This document shows positions 33,498 through 45,116 of a stretch of 64,000 bases of DNA, piece after piece. The DNA is from Paramecium pentaurelia (taxonomy: Eukaryota; Ciliophora; Oligohymenophorea; Peniculida; Parameciidae). Every line of letters starts with the position of its first letter. Within the stretch, counting starts at the first letter, position 1. Location: NCBI GenBank assembly GCA_905183005.1, contig CAJJDO010000031.1:413842-477841 (forward strand), written 5' to 3'. A program made the translations under genes and the position numbers. The notes below the pieces were generated by a model, which searched no databases, was not told the origin of the DNA, and saw nothing but the letters and a program-made list of their open reading frames with translations.

Positions 33498-34805
33498 ATG
33501 CTTGTGCTCAAATTTAATGATATAATCACAAATCAAGTTTAACAATAATAACAATAATACTAATACTTCAAGATTATCTTATCTCGTTACTCTAATTAGC
33601 ATTTCTAGATTAAGAAAGCATACACAAAATTCTCTGGACGATGGTCTAAAGGAAGTGATTTAGAAAGATAAATAGATTATGTTTAAGAGAATTTGGATGT
33701 CAATTTAGTTGCTAAATTAGTAAATGCATTCAATGGTATTGAAATCATAATAAACACACCTTAAGAACTATATGAAATGTATCAAATATTGCATTTCTTT
33801 CAGATTCAAGAATTTTAAAGTTAAATAGAAAAGTTTCTAATATAAGACAAATCTAATATTTTAATAGGATACTAATTATCTGAATTATATGAAATAGAAT
33901 CATTATCTAACTTTTATTTTGAATATTTCAAAGAATATGGATTCTTGGGTATTTTTAATAAAAAACTTGATACAGAAAAAGCAAGAAAACTAATATACAA
34001 AAATAAAAATAAATTAGTTCCATATCATTATTTATACTTATAAGCCAATTTATTCAAGAAATTATTGATTTTGCATAATAATTTAGCCATCATAAAGTTT
34101 GATAAAAACAAATTTTTAGATTAATTTTAGATTGCTTTATTAATAAGTGAATATTGTTTAACTAATGGATATGATAGAATTAAATTATAAGAAATCTTCT
34201 CTGATGCAGTTATTAAGGAATAAGTAACTAATGAATAGAAATAAATTATTTTGATAGAGTTTGAAAAATAATATAAAAAAAATCAGATGAGAACTGTTTC
34301 AAGTATTTCTTAATCAGAAGAAGATGATTCATCTGATACTACAATAGAAGCAAAACATAAAAATTCAGAAATTACCATATCACAAATTCCTATTATAGAA
34401 CCTATAGAAATATTTAGAGGTAAAGAATTAGATATTAAATTGCTTATTGGATTAAAGAATTTATAATTTATGTTTAAGACTAAGTATACTTCATTTGGAT
34501 TTTATGTTTCAAAAAAGATAGAATTAAATATATAGATATAAGATGAATAATTATAATTAGTTAATTAGATTACTAAAATTTAACTTAATACAAGTTTAAG
34601 AATTAATTGGATTAGATTTGATGAAAATGGATTAAATGTAAATAATAGACTAATAATCGTCAGATCAAAAGGAATATGTAGATATGAAGAAGATGTAAAT
34701 GAACCATAAGGTTAAATTAGATTAACAGGATGTCGTAATTTTATTATAGAAGAAGTGTAAGTATGGAATACTTGTTTTTTTGCCCTTTCTTGGAATTAGG
34801 GTTGA
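33498..34805 (+). CDS. BTB/POZ-like protein
   Basis: Intronless, 435 residues. The N-terminal ~105 residues fit a ciliate BTB pattern: a hydrophobic first strand 'MLVLKFNDIITNQV', 'YFKIILSRYSNQHFQIKKAY', 'TKFSGRWSKGSDLERQIDYV', 'VAKLVNAFNGIEIIINTPQ', 'ELYEMYQILHFFQIQEF'. Helical repeats follow (residues 110-250), then an acidic linker ('SQSEEDDSSDTT') and a C-terminal beta-rich region ('YTSFGFYVSKKIELNIQ', 'RINWIRFDENG'). BTB proteins often act as cullin-3 adaptors. The stop was set at 34805; it lies 13 nt from the convergent exchanger's stop. Confidence 0.65.
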
Positions 34806-34818
34806 AATTAAATACAAT

Positions 34819-36622
34819 TCAAATTTGTTATGATAATTCTTACATTTTAATAGCAAGTGGAGAAGTCGGTGATTTATCTTCAAAATTCGGTAATTAAATA
34901 AAATCTTCATTTCTTTATTTAACTGACTCATCTTCACTTGTTTCACTGAAAGCCTTTTCATAAATTTATTATAAAGTTTCTGTTTTTATTTATTTTTTTT
35001 CCTAATTTATTTTATCTTTTCTATTCTCATAATCATGAATAAACCATCTCTTGAAATAATGCTCATCCATATATTTAATAATCTTTTAAGCTTCACTCAA
35101 CTCTTTCTTTTTTTGTTAATCTATAAGTACTGGAGTTGGAACTTCACTTATAGATTTTTATTCCTCTTCATCCAATTATTTTGCAATCTAAAAATTTATA
35201 AAGAATGGCATAGCTGTGCCAAATATAATAGTTGTTATTATAACAATATAAAGAACACAACTTTAAAGTATATTTATCTAATTAATTTCTATCCCATCTG
35301 TTGGAGATGCTACAAGTGTTTCAATCAGAGCAAATGCAACACTACCTCTCACCATCCCTGCAAAACAACATATACTCATTTCATATTTTGTTAATTTCCA
35401 AACCTTTTCTCCTTAGATTCTATTATAATATTATTTAATTGATACGATATTGAAATCCAATAAACTATGTAAATACTTAAGTATCTAGCTAATATGACTA
35501 TCCCTAATTACAATAATGTAAACACCCAAGATACTTCAACATAATATAAATCTTTAGTTAATGGACTATAATAAGTGGTTTAATTCCACATTGCAAAACC
35601 CAAAAAAACATACAAAAAAGCCTCTGCACCTAATGATAAGGATTCAAAAGTAACTCTTGTAGTAACTCTACCTAATTGACTAATATTGTAGCCTTGATAA
35701 TGACTCATTATTATTCCAATCATTAATAGACTGATAACACCACTTAAATCTAACATCTCACATATAGAATATCCCATATAAGCCATAAGAAATGCAAATA
35801 CAGTTTCAGTAGTAGTTGAATTTGTTAAAAATCTGCATTTTTTAAAACACCAAGTTGAAAAAAGCCCTACAAAAAGCCCTATCAATATTGAAATTATGCA
35901 ATTCTCTAAGAATCTACCTATGAATTCAAAAGGTGTGTACCATTCAAATGATTTACCACTTTATTAAAGTATTGTTACTGCTTAAAATATGATAATTGAA
36001 ACAGCATCATTAACCATCCCTTCACCAAAAACTACACTAAACAATTTTGGATATTAAGATGAAGGAATTAAATTTAATGCTGCTACTGAATCTGTTGCAC
36101 ATATGGTTGCACTATATTTTATCATTTAATCATAACTTAATGATATATTGGAATCTAAATTAGTACCCAATCTAACCAAATCTTTTATAATAACAAAAAT
36201 AATACTCCAAGAATTAAATCCAATTGTCAAAGTTAATGTGATAATAAAGTTAAGTAGGGTGCTCAAAAATCCAAAGGATACGATGTATTTGAAATTTTTA
36301 AGGAATTGCTTTTTCTTAAGATTATATCCTCCAGAAAATATGATCAAAGGTAAAAGCAAATAAAAAAATATTGTTGCATTCAAAGAAAACTATAATATTT
36401 TTATGGATAATTACAAATTAAGCATAAGCATTTTCATCCATCCATTTAAGTAACAATCCCATTAGCATTCCTATGATGATGCCAAAGCTTGTTTCATGTA
36501 TTAAATGAAACTATTTATTATGCTTTAATTGATACATGAATAGATTTAAAGTACTCTCCAATCATAATATATATTATGATTACTATCATAAGTGCAAATG
36601 GGACTGCTCCATATTCTGACAT
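34819..36622 (-). CDS. Na+/H+ exchanger (CPA1/NHE type)
   Basis: Introns of 25, 25 and 29 nt leave 575 codons. There are about 11-12 hydrophobic spans. Diagnostic NHE blocks: 'FYLLLPLIIFSGGYNLKK', 'SATICATDSVAALNL', 'LFSVVFGEGMVNDAVSIIIF' (the conserved F-G-E-G-x-x-N-D-A), 'DLSGVISLLMIGIIMSHY' and 'AGMVRGSVAFALIETL' with its conserved Arg. These proteins exchange Na+ or K+ for H+ across plasma or endomembranes. The C-terminal cytosolic tail is ~125 residues, charged, without an obvious regulatory domain. The start follows the stop of a small membrane protein by only 22 nt on the same strand. Confidence 0.9.
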
Positions 36623-36644
36623 AAATTTATTATTTTATATAAGT

Positions 36645-37266
36645 TCATTTAAATATATTGTTTATAATCTAAGCAACAACTTCCAATTATTCATCTTCCT
36701 CTAATTATTCAAATTTTTAGATCTCTGAATTTGGTATTGATAATTCTTTGTTTGATAAATAGTATTGAATCATATTTTTATCTTCCTCTTTTAGTATTGA
36801 CTCTTATGTAGCATTATAGATTATCAATAAAATATCACTAAATTGTGGTTTTAAATGCTCAATGCAATCTTTTACATCATTTTACACAATCTAATTACTT
36901 ACAATTACTAAAGTGTTTTCATTAGATATAGTGTGATTGCAATTAGAAATCTTTGTAGTATCGCTTAACTAATCAAAATAATCAAATTCTTCTTAAGTTA
37001 CCACTTTTTATATTAATAATCATACCTAGTAGATGTGCATTCTTTTTGTGAAAGCCTACGTATTTTGACTATATATTATTACTTTATTTCTTAACATTCC
37101 AAAATAATAGCATGATTATACATGTGAATGCAATTGTTGCCCCAAAATATATTAAGTTATTAACATGACTTTTTTTATCTGTCTTCATACTTACCACTTT
37201 TAATTCATTTTTTTCTTATTTATTAGCCTCACTTATAAATTCTGTATTTTCTTCATCACCAATCAT
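36645..37266 (-). CDS. Single-pass membrane protein upstream of the exchanger
   Basis: Introns of 27 and 22 nt leave 191 codons ending in TGA. Residues 1-36 are polar and acidic ('GDEENTEFISEANKQEKNE'), residues ~38-56 are a membrane span ('LIYFGATIAFTCIIMLLFW'), and the remaining ~130 residues are polar with two Cys, probably lumenal or extracellular ('NCNHTISNENTLVIVSNQ'). The layout is type II-like. It lies 22 nt upstream of the exchanger ATG in the same orientation and might be a subunit, or an N-terminal extension whose junction I cannot resolve. No family recognised. Confidence 0.55.
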
Positions 37267-37564
37267 TTTAATATTTTATTTTACAATTAAAGTTAGGTAT
37301 CAATTATTTTATCAAAATTTAGATACTTCAACATATAATAGAGTGGAATCATTTTGAAAGTTAAAGAACCAATTCAACTTATTCAAAATACTAAAAGATT
37401 CTTAATAATTAATTATCAAAACCTATAACATGTTTTACTTTATTTATAAAATAAATTTTAATTATTCTTTCAATTCATTTAGAACATTATTGTGTCTTCT
37501 GTTTGAATTCTTTTTGATAAAATTAGCAATAACTTTTTTGTATATTTTAATATAATAAAGGAAA

Positions 37565-38860
37565 ATGAAATTAGATGAAATAAAAAAATGCTTCAATTCT
37601 GAAAATCACTATAAACAGATTAAACAAATCAAAGATTATATTTTAGATAACAATAAGTAAGAGCATCTCTATTAATATAGTGAAATAACTAAATCAACAT
37701 TATAAGCAGTAGAAAATACTTTGGAAGACACTAAATCATTGCCTATTTAAAAAGTATTATCAACAAGAGTACAATATTATTAAGTATTCAGTTAGTAAAA
37801 GAAATAATGGATTATCATATTGATATGGTTATTGAAAAAGTATAAATTAAAATCATTCCAATTTATGAACAAATTCTAATAGGTTATTGTGAGAAAGGAT
37901 AAAAGGCAAAGTAATACTTTTCCGATTAACCTGGTAGATGTTATATTTATATATTAAAGATGAACAACTTATGGTTCTTGGTAATACATTTATAAGATTG
38001 ATCAGTGAATCTGTTTTCGTTTGGAATATATGGCATCCATATATAAATGGATAATAATCAGCTTATTCAAGAGTGTAATAAAGTAGTTTTACATTTTAGA
38101 TACAATTCATTGGTTGCAAAAGGATTGCAATTTCCTAAACTATTTTATTTTAATTCTTAAAAGGTCAAGGAATTCTATGTTCATTCAAAGGAATAAATGC
38201 ATACTTCTCCATTTGTTTACTCAAACAACTTATAACCTGATTTCTTCTACATTAAAAAAAGACTCGATAGAAATCAATTCTAATAAAGTGATCTCATTAT
38301 TATAAGAAACGAATTACTCTGTAAATCATTAAAATAATTACTATTAGCTTTAAAAAACAGTCAATTAAATTCTAGTTAACAAAAGTTTATATAAAACTTT
38401 GAAATGGCATTTAAAGACTTTGAAAAATCATAAAGGTTTGATGAATTATAAATTACAATTTAATCAATGTAAGATTTTCAATTTAATTTTTAAAGTTGTT
38501 TGGAATTTGATGATGAAGTATTTGATAAATAATCAGCCATAGATGCATTTTAAAAGAGATTTCAATCAAATTAGAGCAATTTTACTCCTTCTAAATTACA
38601 AGTTGGAGGAGGGGGATATTCTACTGATAAAATTAGTCAATTTTTATCTCATGGAAGTATGAGTGTAATAATCCATTTTATTTTCATAGTCTCAAAAATC
38701 ATCACCTAATGGTTAAAAGTAGTAACTGTAAATATTAAATGAAAAAAATAGAAGAATAGAACATTTATTATTAGAAAACTCTCTTTTATAGAAATAAATA
38801 AAAAACTTTGAAGATTAGATTCACACTTTAAAACAAAATCTATCCTAAAATAATGAATGA
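37565..38860 (+). CDS. Unknown helical protein with coiled-coil C-terminus
   Basis: Introns at 37769-37791, 37940-37959, 37981-38005 and 38665-38689 leave 401 codons. The sequence is helical throughout ('MKLDEIKKCFNSENHYKQIK', 'LVKEIMDYHIDMVIEKVQ', 'LLCKSLKQLLLALKNSQ'). A Gly-rich patch 'KLQVGGGGYSTDKIS' lies near residue 320, and a coiled coil ('NRRIEHLLLENSLLQKQIKN') runs up to the TGA. The same frame continues past that TGA into the next coiled-coil frame, and no GT..AG intron is available around it, so these two entries may be one gene interrupted by a stop. Confidence 0.6.
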
Positions 38861-38902
38861 AGATTAATTAATATTTAAAGAAATATATTCTAATTTTCAA
38901 TT

Positions 38903-39643
38903 ATGATTTAATTAACTAAAGAACATCTTCATGATTAAAATAAGAAGCTTACAGAAGAGAATTAAAGATTAGAATTGGTTGTCTATAGTCTATAACGATA
39001 ATTATAAAATCTTGGCTCTTTTATAGAAAGAGCAAAATTGTTATAAGAATAAGTGGATGAGCTTAATCAAGAATTGGGAAATGTTAGAAGGGACAATACT
39101 CAATTATAAGAGATTATATTCACATTGTAATCTCAATTAAATTCAAACATGAAAACCACTCATTTAGAAAAACAACTTAATGAATTGGAAGCCATTAAGA
39201 AAATCTAAGAAGAATAACTAAATGTTCTTTAAAAAGAAAATGCTAATCTATAGAAACTAGTAAAAGACTTCAATAATAAATAAATTTCTAATCTTCAATT
39301 ATCTGCAGCTAAACTAGTTGAAATTGGAAATAAAATAGATTAAAAATTAAATGATTAATCTCATAGAAGAATGATAAGCAATCCTATATTATCAAGTCCT
39401 AAAGGAATCTCTAAAGAAATATATCAAAATTTAGTTCAGTAACTTTCTAACTAAAGCACCGAAGAAAAATCACTCTTTGCTTCTCAGTATTTATTGAAAT
39501 TATATTAAAATAGGCCAAAAATCAAGCTTAAAGATTCGAATATGTTCTCTTAAACATCTTAAAAAAATTCTAAATTATCAGGCTTTTAGGCTTTATAATT
39601 AGATTAGCCTCTGCCTTCGATTCCTAACCTTATTAAAAAATGA
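38903..39643 (+). CDS. Coiled-coil protein (possibly the second half of the preceding gene)
   Basis: Intronless, 246 residues from an ATG 42 nt after the preceding TGA and in the same frame. Residues 1-150 are a strong coiled coil ('NKKLTEENQRLELVVYSLQ', 'ERAKLLQEQVDELNQEL', 'LEKQLNELEAIKKIQEEQL'). The tail is Ser/Pro-rich ('SNPILSSPKGISKE', 'DQPLPSIPNLIKK'). No domain recognised. Continuity of frame and of coiled-coil character with the upstream frame suggests readthrough, a recent stop mutation or a base error, although a separate gene is possible. Confidence 0.55.
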
Positions 39644-39851
39644 TTATAATAAATTTATCATAATATCATATTATTAATTTAAGATCTGAGAAACAACTTA
39701 ATTAGTTTATTACTCAAAATGATACTCTACAATTATGTAACTTACTTATATAGTAATTCTAATTTTAGGAACTTTTTTATATATAAATAAACACAAAATA
39801 TTATTTTAGTTATTCCCTTTAATCTTAAAATTCAAATAAAATGATATAATG

Positions 39852-40106
39852 ATGGCTTCTTCTATATTTTTTTAAATTATTTATTAAACCATACTTAGCA
39901 AATTTATCATATTTTTTCTCATTTATCAAAGAATAATCTTAAAATATATATATAATTAATTAAGATATAAAGATATTCAAAATACTCTTGATCATAAAAT
40001 TAATAAATAACTGAATAATTATGAAGATAATTAATAGTAAAGATAAAAAGGCTTTGAAGAATTTATAATTTAAATGATATAAGTAAGTATTTACTCATTA
40101 TTTTGA
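39852..40106 (+). CDS. Small possible membrane protein
   Basis: 85-codon frame (84 residues). The first ~35 residues are hydrophobic ('MASSIFFQIIYQTILSKFII') and could be a signal anchor. The rest is Gln/Asn/Lys-rich ('INKQLNNYEDNQQQRQKGF'). A GTAAGT lies just before the TGA, so a further exon may exist. Support is composition only; it stands between two larger plus-strand genes. Confidence 0.35.
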
Positions 40107-40297
40107 TATTGGTCCTAAATTTCATCCTCTTAAGAATTTAAAATTAGTTTTTTTCAAGATTATAATTCAATGAAACTTGGATTTTTATTCATATATTCTT
40201 ATATTCTTATATACATATAAAATTAATTCATTAATTTTAAAATCATTATCTGATATGATTAAATGTATTTTTCAATATTTTCTCTAAATTAAAAAAT

Positions 40298-42488
40298 ATG
40301 CAAGCACCAAGCTTAACAAAATTGCCTAGTCAATAGAAAGTTCCTAAGTATAGACCTGTAAGATTGTAAATTAAATTTAGTCCATCAATATAGACAATTT
40401 GATTGCCATTTGTACAGGGAAACTCAAGAATTGTCCAAATCACAAGAAAGCTCTTTATATTCGTGCATCAGCTTATATCAAGAAAGGAGAGTATTAAACA
40501 GCTATACAAGATTGCAATAAGCTTCTTGAAACAGATGTAGATAACGTAGGCGGATATTATTTGAGAGGTATTAAAATTTGAAAATGAAGGATGCGCAAAT
40601 GAAAAATTGGGTTAAATAGATTTAGCTATTGAAGATTTTTCAAAAGTGCTTTCATTAGATGAAAATCATGTTAATGCAGCATTTGCTCGTGCTTCTTGTT
40701 TAAATTTGAAAGGAGATTTTGCTGGAGCAATTGAAGATTATACAAGAGCTTTAGAAAAAGATAATGCTAAATCTCTAAATCTTTCTAATTCTATTAATAA
40801 GAGGTCTTTACTTAGGAATAGTTCTATGAAGAAGGATGAACCATATCCTAAGACTGATGCATTTTAATTTACTACTAAAAAAAATAAATATTAACAACCT
40901 GAAGAAGATGATTTGATGAATCCCCAGAATGACGAGGAATATTTATAAAATGATCAATCATAAATACAAAATTAACCTTAATAGACTAGTTTTATGAGTT
41001 AGAATCCTCTTTATACTAGTATTGATGCAAATGAATTGAATATACAAAGACCATCCCAAATAATTGATAAAGAGATATCATAGCCTCTCTAATAATAATT
41101 AATATCAATGATACCAGAAAATATTAAAAATGATAATAAGAAAATCTCTGATTGGTTTCATTCATAAGGTTTTGATTCTAGAAAAAAAGAAGATTTTATA
41201 AAAGCAATAGAATTTTATACTATGGCTTTAATGTTTAATCCAAATCATTTTAAATCGATATTTAATAGAGGTATAACTTGAATTAATTCTTTGATTAGGC
41301 TTTGCTTTTGATAAACTAAGAATGTATAATGATGCTATTAGTGACTATACTAAGGCTATTGAAATGGATTCAAAAAATGCTTATGCATATTATAATAGAG
41401 GAATTTCTTATGATAAAAAAGGCGATTACAATTTAGCTATAAAGGATTTTGCAAAATCAATAGAAATTGATCCTTCAAAAGCAGACTTTTATCACAATAA
41501 AGGATTTGCAATGAAGAAAAAGAATTTAGTCAAAGAAGCAATTCTAGAATTTAATGAATGTATTCGTCTAGATAAAAATCATTTCAAAGCATATTATAAT
41601 AGAGCAAATTGTTATGAAAAGTTAGGAGATTTTGATAAAGCATAATAAGATTACTTAATAGCTAATAATGTTGTTCCAAATAATCCAAATACTTTAACTC
41701 ATATTGGTATATTGATGGATAGACAATAAAAATTAGAAGATGCACTTAAATACTTTAATTCGTAATGAATTTAATTTCATTCTTAGATCTCTAAAGATAG
41801 ATTAGAATTATGCCCCTGCATATAATGGAAGAGGGTTAGTTTTTGATAAAATAGGAGAGTTTGAAAAAGCATGTTAAGATTTTAATAAGGCAATAGAAAT
41901 TGAACCTTAAAATCCTGTTTATATTCATAATAGAGGATGTTGTAAGAGAAGCATGAACAAGTTTGAAGAAGCTTTGGAAGATTTTAAGAAAGCTTTATCT
42001 TTGGATTCAAAGAACCCTATTATATATTCAAATATGGGGTTGGTTTTGAGAAAGATGGAAGACTATGAAACAGCTGTATATTGTTATTCACAAGAATTAA
42101 TTTACTCTTAAGAGAATACTAGAACTTTAAATAACAGAGGATACTGTTTGGCCAAGTTGAGTTAGTTTGATGAAGCCATAGCTGATTATACTAAAGCAAT
42201 AAAATTAGATCCTGTAAACATTCATGCAATTTATAACAGGGGAATTTGTAATGAGAGGATTGGTGAATTTCGTAAAGTAGAAAAGATTTATATATATAGG
42301 CTATAGAGGATTTTACTTAAGTAATTCAATTATAGAACGACTAAGGAGCTAATGCTTACTTCAACAGAGGGTGTTGCTATGATAAGTAATATTGATCTAA
42401 GTATACTAGTATTGGAGAAATGGATCTGGCTATAGCTGATTATTCCAAAGCCCTTGAAATTGATAATAAAACTAGTAAAGTCTCATGA
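40298..42488 (+). CDS. Tetratricopeptide-repeat protein
   Basis: Introns of 23, 22, 28, 25, 23 and 24 nt leave 682 codons. About a dozen TPR units are visible, with the usual spacing and residues ('KALYIRASAYIKKGEYQTAI', 'AISDYTKAIEMDSKNAYAYY', 'NRGISYDKKGDYNLAIKDFA', 'AYYNRANCYEKLGDFDKA'). Residues ~165-285 are an acidic, Gln/Asn-rich insert that splits the array into two blocks. Such all-TPR proteins are scaffolds; many ciliate members are linked to intraflagellar transport or chaperones, but nothing here fixes the partner. The Y-x-N-R-G repeat consensus is strong. Confidence 0.85.
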
Positions 42489-42866
42489 TAATTATTTATG
42501 TAAACCTTAAAATATTATTTAACTTAATTAACTTAATTAACTTAAAGATCAAAATATGCTTACTAATTAATTAGTTGTGATTATAAGGTTTATAAATTAT
42601 AGTGTTTTATTTTTTAAAGCTTTCAAACACAAGGATCAACTCAGCAATAAAAGTTTAAAATATTTTATTTAAACATTTCTTAGAGAAGAAAAATATTTAA
42701 TGTTTTAATGAGTAATTTGAAACAAATACTATTAGGCAATGAAGTTAGACTTACTAATGATTAATACTAAATGTTAAAATATTATAAAATAATAAAATTT
42801 AATTAATAATGGCACAAAAAGTAAAAAAAATAATATTTTAATTAATTATGTTATTTTATATCTTTA
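42489..42866. other. Convergent intergenic region with short tandem repeat
   Basis: 378 bp between the TPR gene stop and the dehydrogenase stop. Near 42519-42545 there is a small tandem repeat of 'aacttaatt' in about three copies. No gene seen. Confidence 0.55.
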
Positions 42867-43923
42867 TCAATTTTATAATGCTCTGCCTTTAAAATGATCC
42901 ATAGATTCGCTGACTCCGAACATTTCCATCATATTATCATAGACACATGTTGGGAAGATTGCTTTCACCATAATTGCTAAATTAAGAATAATAGGCATTA
43001 TCACAACAGCTTCATCTTAGAAAATTGCATTTACAATTCTTTATGATGCATAATCTAAACAATTAATAAAATAATTACTTTCAGATAATATTGGGAGTAG
43101 AAGAGGAAACCTAGATTTAGCTCCATCAAACATTCCTGTATTGATGAAATATGGACAAATACAAGTAGTCTTAACTTTAGAATTTATAGCTCTTAATTCA
43201 AATCTAAGAGATTCATCAAAACCAACAGCCCCAAATTTAGAGGCACAATAATCTACTAATCCTCTTACTCCAACCCAACCTCCTATTGAAGCTATTGTAA
43301 CAATATGACCATGATTATTATTAATCATTTTTTCTAATACTTCTCTGACAGTCCAATGATGTGCAGTTGTATTTATATTGATTGTTTTAGAAATACCAGC
43401 TTCTGAATTATTAAGAATTTGCTTTCCACTCACAACTCCTGCATTATTAATCAAAATATCTATGTTCTTTTTATGATAATCAATGCACTCTTAAATTGCA
43501 TTTTTAACAGATTTTGGATCACTAACATCACAATAAGCTCCAAATGCAGTTTTTTCACCATATGTCTTATTTATTTCTTCAACAACTTTTTACAAAGCTT
43601 CTGAATTCACATCAACAATTGATATCTTTATATATTAAAATTAAGTACTTTTGCTCCTAATTTAGCAAATCTTATTGCCATATTTCTTCCAATACCACTT
43701 GCTCCTCCTGTAATAAATATATGTTCATTAGTTACACTCTTCTTCTTTAACCATCTTACAATAAATTAAAAAATTACCCATTATATTTTCTAATTTGATA
43801 TTGAAGATAGAGCAATCCAAAACTCAAAGCTGCCACTTATGCCATTCCATTCTTTCCTCTCTTTGTATAGAAGACCCTCAAGAAATCTTATGCTTTTCTG
43901 AAATATGGTTGTAATTTATCCAT
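42867..43923 (-). CDS. Short-chain dehydrogenase/reductase, membrane-anchored
   Basis: Two 23 nt introns leave 337 codons. An N-terminal hydrophobic stretch ('GMAQVAALSFGLLYLQYQI') looks like a membrane anchor. The Rossmann motif 'HIFITGGASGIGRNMAIRFA' (TGxxxGIG) follows, then 'GAYCDVSD', 'DILINNAGVVSGK' (NNAG), the catalytic Ser in 'IVTIASIGGWVGVRGL', the active-site Tyr and Lys in 'VDYCASKFGAVGF', and 'CPYFINTGMFDG'. The pattern matches RDH10, DHRS or 17-beta-HSD11-like enzymes on ER or lipid droplets, acting on retinoid, steroid or lipid alcohols with NAD(P). The substrate is not predictable. The start is 22 nt below the E1-beta stop. Confidence 0.88.
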
Positions 43924-43945
43924 TTAAGATAATTATTTATTCTTA

Positions 43946-45116
43946 TCAATAATTTACACTCTGTTTTATTGCCTCATAAATTTTAAATTTGTCTGGCAAA
44001 TAAATTGGTTCATGAACTAATGGAAATGGTGTATCATAGCCTGCAACTCTTTTTATTGGTGCTTCCAAATGCAAGAAGCACTTTTCTTAGATAAAGGCAC
44101 TTAATTCAGCTCCCATACCACATGTTTAAGGAGCTTCATGTGTTATTATGCATCTATTTCATCTATTAATTCATTACCTTCCAGTCTTTTTCACTGAATC
44201 AACTAGAGTCTATCCATCATATGGATATATTGTTTATAAATCAATTATCTCACAACTTACTCCATCCTTTTCTGCCAATTTAGATGCTTCTTTCAATACT
44301 CTTATTGATGTGCCATATCCAATCAATGTAATATGCTTTCCTTATTGAACTACTTCAGCTTTAGACAATTCCAACTAAAATTTCATTCCATTTTATATAC
44401 CTCATAATCATCCAAAGGAACTTCGTCCTCAGCATTTCGATATAAGGCTTTAGGCTCAAAAAAAATGACTGGATTTTTATCTCTTATAGATGCAAGTAAT
44501 AATCCTTTTGCTTATATTGGATCTCTAGGTACTACTACTTTGAGTCCTGGAGTATGAGCAAAGTATGCCTCTGGAGATTGTGAATGATATAATGCACTAA
44601 ATTATACTTTCTATTCTTACCCATGTCCTACAGCACCCCAAGTGGATCTTATTGTTAAACTTCCACAATTGAATTGATTTCCTGATCTATATCTAAATTT
44701 GGCTGCCTCGTTGACTATCTAATCAAAGGCTGGGAATATGTAATCACCAAACTAGATTTCTGCTATTGCTGTGTATCCCACACTTGCCAATCCTATTCCA
44801 AAAGCACCGATTCCCTAATAATTTCTATTTATTCATACTTGCTCACATAATGGAGTATTGAATACTCTATCAGTACCGTACTTTTCATTCAAACCCTATG
44901 AACATCTAAAAACACCTCCAAATTTAACATCTTCTCCAAATAATAATGCCCTTTCTTATATTATATGACGTACTTTGGATTTGCTCCTAATTCTATATCA
45001 AGTGCATTGTTTATTGCTTAAAACAGGTTCATTTTCTACCTGTTTGTGCTTGTAATATCAGAAGCAAATCTATGCTTTGTTGAGCCAAATTGATACACTC
45101 TTCTCAATAATTACAT
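43946..45116 (-). CDS. BCKDHB: Branched-chain 2-oxoacid dehydrogenase E1 beta subunit
   Basis: Introns of 23, 24, 24, 26 and 24 nt leave 350 codons. The N-terminus '[20 protein letters not shown]' is a mitochondrial presequence. Core motifs: '[20 protein letters not shown]', '[15 protein letters not shown]', '[20 protein letters not shown]', '[19 protein letters not shown]', '[20 protein letters not shown]', '[13 protein letters not shown]', '[14 protein letters not shown]'. These match the BCKDH rather than the pyruvate E1 beta. With E1 alpha it decarboxylates the keto acids of Leu, Ile and Val using thiamine diphosphate. It sits directly upstream of the dehydrogenase gene, with 22 nt between them. 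Confidence 0.92.

Noticed and set aside
34722..35036. Extension of the BTB-like gene past 34805 if one T were added to the run near 34776
   Set aside because: The extra frame is the complement of the Na+/H+ exchanger tail, which has the better protein; the BTB stop at 34805 and exchanger stop at 34819 fit normal convergent spacing.
36148..36363. 71-codon plus-strand frame
   Set aside because: Antisense to transmembrane segments of the exchanger.
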